Part shown: positions 45,775 through 51,298 of the stretch, in pieces
Layout of the letters: every line of letters begins with the position of its first letter
Numbering within the stretch: the first letter of the stretch is position 1
Assembly: GCA_010094045.1 (NCBI GenBank)
Contig: ML986724.1
Location: 71,509 to 122,806, forward strand
Origin: Lojkania enalia
Taxonomy: Eukaryota > Ascomycota > Dothideomycetes > Pleosporales
Length of the DNA: 51,298 nt
Direction: 5' to 3'
Made by a program: the position numbers and the translations under genes
Notes under the pieces: model-generated
Seen by the model: only the letters and a program-made list of their open reading frames with translations
Told to the model about the DNA's origin: nothing
The model's database searches: none

Positions 45775-46255
45775 TGAAGGGGTTAGAGGGGTGATGGGAT
45801 GAGGTGTATACGCATAGACAGAATGATATAGAATTCCGTAATGTCTAGGTCGACTTCTGCATCTGTTACTATACTAGCTTCTACAAATTGTACTCTTTGC
45901 CTCTTGCATACATTGTCGTCCTTCAATTTCGTTCAGATAACGTCGTGTAGGCCTCGCCTCCATCAGTCGCGTCGCGTTCAGCGCCTTGTACCGGCCCACA
46001 CCGTAATGGAAAGTCGATTCGCACATCAAAATACCACCGACATTCCCTCATTGGGTGCATTCCCCATCAGCTCGTCCACGTACACCCCGGCCAGGCCTTT
46101 CCGTTGGGTATTGAAGAGCATCAGGTCTAGGCGCATGCAATCGACATCCGACGGCCGGCGTCTCTCTCAGTCACCTCCAGGCAGCAAGAGGGCCAGGGGC
46201 GATACAGAACAGCTAGCCCAGGACGATTCCCAAGAGGATGCCCTAGCGGACGTAT
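45775..46255 (+). pseudogene. Open frame ending at the RIP boundary, unrecognised
   Basis: A 139-codon + frame (45,841-46,260) ends at the very point where composition collapses into RIP DNA. Its last 70 codons, from MESRFAHQNT on, are polar and basic then acidic (SKRARGD, QEDALADVY), like the disordered N-terminus of a larger nuclear or transposon protein. The continuation past 46,260 is peppered with stops. I infer an ORF start that RIP did not reach, attached to a mutated body. Before 45,841 lies only the FAS alpha 3' region. No family recognised. Confidence 0.35.
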
Positions 46256-49200
46256 ACTAGGTATAGAGAAGCTGCTTCTAGTAGTAGAGTATAACAAGTA
46301 GACGGACGAGGACTAAGAGCATTTTCTACTTATATAGTAGAAGTTTCTAACTAATAAATTGTTTAGTCTAATAAGTAAGATAATTAGCTTACTAGTATAT
46401 AAGAAGTTTATCGCGCTGACAGCTAATAATTTAAGTAATATTTACTAGTTAAAGAATAAGAAGACGTTCTATCTTAATAGCCGGCTAATCTATATTAGCT
46501 AGTTCTATAAGATAGTATAGAATATAGTAGTTAAGTATTACGGATACCCCTGCGGGACTCCCTGTACTAGACCTAATCGAGATCTAGAACTCTATATAGC
46601 TAGAAGAATAAGGCTAATACGAGATACGTAACGCGCTTAGTCGCTTAGTTAACTAAGTAACTAAGTAAGGAAGAATAGTAAGGGAATTAAATTGTATTTA
46701 ATGACCTTATAATTTTAACCTTTTATAGCTCTTTATAGTTAACTTAAATATCCTCTATATACTCTACTTACGCACTTCTATTATAAGCCTATAAGAATAA
46801 TCCCCCGTAGTATATAATTACTCTTAGTTATTATTCTATCCTATACCTGGCTAATTAGAGGCCGTTATACTTTAACTACCCTCGTAAAGCTAGAAGAAGT
46901 GAGACTAGTTAGACTACCTGTTATAAGAGACTACAAGTAGGGACAACAAGGCTTATCTAACGCTTAGTATAGTATGCTACGTACAGATCTCAGGTATTAT
47001 ATAAGAGGATAGCTAAGGAGTAAGCTAAACGCGAGGTAAGTAGGAAGATAAAAGAGAAGAAGAAGATACGTGCGCTAAAGCAAGCGCGCTATATATAAGT
47101 ATTAGGAGGAATATAAGGATACTGTAATACTACCCTAGTTATAAGAAAAGAGATACCTTTAGTAAGTAACGTAAGAAACTTACGCAAGTAGAATGTCGGG
47201 ATTAGCTAGTAAGACTACCTCTTTAGAGGTAGGTATAATAACTATATTTATAAGAATGTAGAATAAATTAATATAATAATAGAAACAGCTAGTTCTAGTA
47301 GATAAATAGATAAGAAGTCTAAAAGAGACTTAAGATAGTCTTCTTAAAAGTCTTAAAGGAATATAAAGAATAGTTAATAGTAAATAAGAAATAAGACTCG
47401 TAGGAATTATCTGGAAACTTAAGTAAGTTAAAAGAGTACTACTAATAATATATTATTAGTAATAAATTAAGTTAGTACTATTTAATAAGTTTAATAGAAC
47501 TAGGTCTAAACTTAAAAAATTCCTAGTAGTAGTAAGAATTTATATTAATGTTAACCTAAATATTATCTAGTATAAGAATAAAAAAGTACTATTTATAAGA
47601 GCCTACTTAATAGATAAACTACTTAACTAGTTCTAGTCCTTCCTAATAGATTTTAAGAATTATATAGAAGAATACTAGAAAAGTAAAACTAAAGTAATAT
47701 TTACAAACCTAGTATACTTCTAATAGAAACTTAAACTAGTGTTCGGAGATATTAATAAAGTATAAGTAATAGAAGATAGACTCTATAATCTAGTTTAACT
47801 AGAATTTATTATCTTATATATATCGAGTTTTTAACAGCTCTTAAATAAAGTTATATAGAATAACTATAATATAATAGTAAAGTTCTATAGAGGATTAAAA
47901 ATAGAAATAAGAAAGGTAATAATATATATAAAATAACTCTAGAATCTAGTATTATACTTCTAACTAGTAAAAAGAATTAATAATAAACTATACTAGTTTA
48001 AAAATAAGAAAAGATAAGTATACTACTAAAGGGTATATTTTTTAGTAAAAACTGCTAACGTAGGCGGACCTATAGATCTAAGTACTACTAGAGAAAAGAA
48101 GTCTAAGTTATAGGCGACTTAAGAAAAGAAGATTTAGAAGAAAGATATTAAGTACTATAATTATTAGAAATTAGAATATATAGTAAAAGAATATCGAAGT
48201 AAAAAGAAAGAAAAGAAAACCCAGCCTATAGAAGAGAAACCGTAGGAAATAAGTAAAGAAAAACTAGCCGCAACTATAAAATACAGAACCCTATATTAGT
48301 CTTTCTATAATAAAGACAAGTATTAAATATACTAACAACTTAAAGAAGTTATAGAATATTAGCTTTAGAAGAAAATATAACTTATAGTAATATAGGAATA
48401 TATAAAAAAATAGTTAAAAGAAGTTTAAGAAAAATTAGATAAGGATAAAGAAATAAATACTCTATTATAAATAGAAGAAGCTACTACTAGAATACTAATA
48501 CTTAAACTAGTATCTAAAGTATATTCTATATACTAATAAGGAATAATTAAGTATAAATAGGAAATACTAGCTTCTATAACTACTCTATAAAAAGAACTAC
48601 CTATAAGATTCTATAATAAGAATAGACTAGGATAAGATATTATTAACGATTATAAAGAATAGTAAAATATCTACCCTAGAGAAATCCGCTTCTTATACTT
48701 CTAAAAATAGATAGAAACGATAAAAGTAGTAGAAGGACATCTTAATATAATAGATTAGGATAAGGCTGTATATATAGTATAGAAAGCAGTAGCCTTCTTA
48801 TAAAGTAAAGTACTAGTAAAATACTGGGTACTAAAGGTATTACGATATAAATAAGAATAGAACTACTAGGTTAGAGAAGATAATAACTCCTATATAAACT
48901 AATACTACTTAGTATATTTTATTATAGTATAGATATTATATATTAAACGATAATATAAGGCCTACTAAAAAAGAAAAGAAAATATAGGTATATAGCTAAG
49001 ACGACTAAATAAAGATAAGGTACTAGAAAATCTTATAAAGTAAGAAGTTATAATAGAATAGAAAGTTACTAAATAAACCTAAAACTATATAGTATTTAAA
49101 CTAGAACCTCTACTACTTAAAGTATATATTAGAAGAAGATTATAGTATAAATATCTAGAACGAAAATACTTAAAGTATATATCTATAAAAGAAGTAATAG

Positions 49201-51298
49201 CTTATTAGTCTAAGATAACTTAACTATATAGAAATATAGAAGAATATTATCTTATAATACTAGGATATTATTACAGCTATAAGGTATATATATTTATTAA
49301 TAGTAGAGTAATAAAGAACTTTATAGCTAGCAACTATATTATTAGAAAAGGAATACTTATAGTATAACTAGAACAACCCTATATAATCTAAATTATAAAA
49401 GGGAAAGATTTTTAGAAGAAAGTTATATATACTATAAAACTAGAAGAATTTAAAATTCTAGGAACAACCTAATAAGAATAAATATTCTAAATTATAGGAA
49501 TTACCGACTATAATATTATCCTAGAAATTTAGTAGCTAAGAAAAGAAAACCCTTAAATAAACTAGTAAACGGGACGAATTATCCTTAAAAACTGGGGTTA
49601 ACTAGTTAAAGAATAACTCGCTATAATAGTAAAAGCAGTAGTAAAAGAATTATTCCTAATAGGAAATATATTATATAGTATATCTAAGAAATACTAATAC
49701 TTAATAAAGCAACTTTAAGAACTATTATAATATCTATTTAAGTATAGAGAATATAACTATAAAATTAAACTATAACTAGGAAAAGAATCTAGATATAGAC
49801 TAATATATAGCCTAATACTAAGAGAAGTAGAAGCTCTAGAATAATATATAGACGAGTACCTAAAGAAAAGAATAATCTAAGAATTAAACTTACTAGTAGT
49901 ATACTCTATACTCTTTATAGATAAGAAAGAAATAATAGATTTATAAATATATGTTAATTATCGTACTCTTAATAATATTACTATTAAAGACCGATACTCT
50001 CTACTATTTATCTATAACTTAAGAGACTAGTTAAAAGAAGCTACTATCTTTATAAAATTAGATATCTAGAATACGTACTACTAAATCTATATTAAAAAAG
50101 GAGATAAATGGAAAATACTATTTAGAATAAAAAAGGGACTTGTTAAATATCTAGTTATACTATTTAAACTTACTAATATACTAGCTACTTTCTAAAAATA
50201 AATTAATAAGGTACTAAGACTATATCTTAAATAATTCTATATAGTATATTTAGATAACGTTCTTATATATTTAAAAATAAAGTAAGAATATAAGAAATAT
50301 ATCGAATAAGTATTACGCGTATTATAAGTAGTAAAATTATACTTTACAGTAAGAAAATATAAATTTTATATTATATAAATAGACTACTTAGGATTTATTA
50401 TTAAACTAGAATAACTATAAATAAACTTAAATAAATTAGTAGTAATTAGAAACTAGCTAACCCTAAAGTTAGTTAAAAATATCTAATCCTTTATAGAATT
50501 TTATACCTTCTATTAAACCTTTATAGATAATTAGAGTAATATAATTATACCTTTAACTTAATTATTAAGAAAAGATATTACTTTTATATAGGGAAATAAA
50601 TAAAAAAAGGCCTTCTAAAAAGTTAAGAAATAATTCTAATAAGAACTAGTACTAAAACTCTACAACCTAGAAAAGAAAGCTCTTATAGAAACTAATATAT
50701 TAGGAATAAGAATAGCTAGAATCCTTATATAAATCTATAATAGAAAACGATATCTAGTAGTATACTATTTATAAAACCTTATACTAGTAGAAATAAATTA
50801 TAATATATATAATTAAGAACTTCTAGCTATTATAGTATACTTTAAAGAATAGTATATATACCTATAAGAAGTAAAATAGTAAATTAAAGTCTATTATAAT
50901 TATAAGAACTTTACTACTTTCCTTACTATTAAAACTCTTACCCCTAGATAGGTTAGATAGTTATAAGAACTAGTTATATTCGACTTTAAGATTATCTATA
51001 TTAGTAGAAAATAAAATTAAAGAGTAGATATATTAAGTAGACTATTAGAATATAAGTAAGAGAAAGGAACTACAGCTACGCTACTAAAAAGATAATAATA
51101 TAGAAGTATAGTATATAATTACCTACAACTTATAGCAACAACTATTATTAAAGAAGTAAGCTAGATAACTCTAATTAGGTTAGTAATAGACGGAATACCT
51201 GAAGAACTTTAAGAATAAGAACTAGAATAGATAGATAGACTACTATACGTCTATAATTAAATCTATATACTAGCTAAAGTTAGAAAAGAATTTATTAG
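46256..51298. repeat. RIP-degraded AT-rich arm (right)
   Basis: Base composition switches abruptly at about 46,256-46,260 to TA-rich, CA/TG-poor DNA with no long frames. The first kilobase keeps some GC-richer patches and has no domain I can name. From about 47.3 kb a Gypsy element can be followed to the window end. Confidence 0.88.
47290..51298 (+). mobile_element. Gypsy-type LTR retrotransposon, RIP-mutated, truncated by window end
   Basis: Read in order on the + strand: a Lys/Glu-rich gag-like region (about 47.3-48.5 kb); a protease-like stretch near 49,290-49,360 (FINSRVIKNFIASNYII, family form ALIDSGA...); reverse transcriptase from about 49,950 (VNYRTLNNITIKDRYSLL) with the active site YLDNVLIY near 50,240-50,265; then RNase H, ending near 51,000-51,055 (FDFKIIYISRK, VDILSRLLEYK). 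Internal stops and D-to-N changes fit RIP. Integrase and the 3' LTR lie beyond the window. The 5' LTR was not identified. Confidence 0.75.

Overview
This window is nuclear DNA from a filamentous ascomycete (Pezizomycotina). The genes carry short introns of 53-90 bp with GT...AG ends and CTGAC-type branch sites. Two arms, about 1-22,790 and 46,256-51,298, are extremely AT-rich, almost lack CA and TG dinucleotides, are saturated with TA, and hold stop-riddled transposons. That is the signature of repeat-induced point mutation (RIP). Between them sits a 23-kb island of ordinary base composition that looks like a secondary-metabolite gene cluster or a satellite part of one. Species cannot be fixed from the sequence.

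Layout. Left arm: an LTR-like repeat pair; a full-length Copia element (3081-8192, 164-bp LTRs, 5-bp target duplication TAAAC) nested in an older Gypsy element; a second Gypsy element on the + strand (about 11.3-17.1 kb); two direct copies of a pogo/Fot1-type DDE transposase; and short tandem repeats. Island, left to right: a DUF1772 (anthrone-oxidase-like) membrane protein (-); a 2.4-kb gap with gene remnants and an inverted repeat; a stand-alone trans-enoyl-reductase-like MDR protein (-), divergent from an O-methyltransferase (+); an extradiol-dioxygenase-like VOC protein (-), convergent with the methyltransferase; a 3.4-kb gap with repeat debris; and a fungal type I fatty acid synthase beta subunit (-), divergent from its alpha subunit (+). 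Right arm: RIP-mutated DNA with a Gypsy element running off the window.

How the genes may work together. The FAS pair resembles dedicated secondary-metabolism FAS (HexA/HexB type). The alpha subunit ends without a phosphopantetheinyl transferase domain, and the beta subunit is 1890 aa. Such pairs make a short acyl starter or fatty acid moiety for a polyketide synthase or NRPS. DUF1772, methyltransferase and ring-cleaving dioxygenase genes suggest tailoring of an aromatic (anthrone/anthraquinone-like) polyketide. No PKS, NRPS, transporter or pathway regulator is in the window, so the core enzyme must lie elsewhere. Perfect TCG-N5-CGA sites (the AflR-type half-site pair) occur upstream of three of the transcription units.

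Most notable. A roughly 126-132 bp dispersed element, bounded by 9-13 bp direct repeats like target-site duplications, is inserted in both divergent promoters of the cluster. In both it lies in the same orientation relative to the nearest gene, and it places a TATAAAA motif 78-80 bp upstream of the start codon (trans-ER and FAS alpha). The FAS beta acetyltransferase domain keeps its serine (GRSEG) but has Asn where family members have the partner His. The ACP linker of FAS alpha has become a polyglutamine tract.
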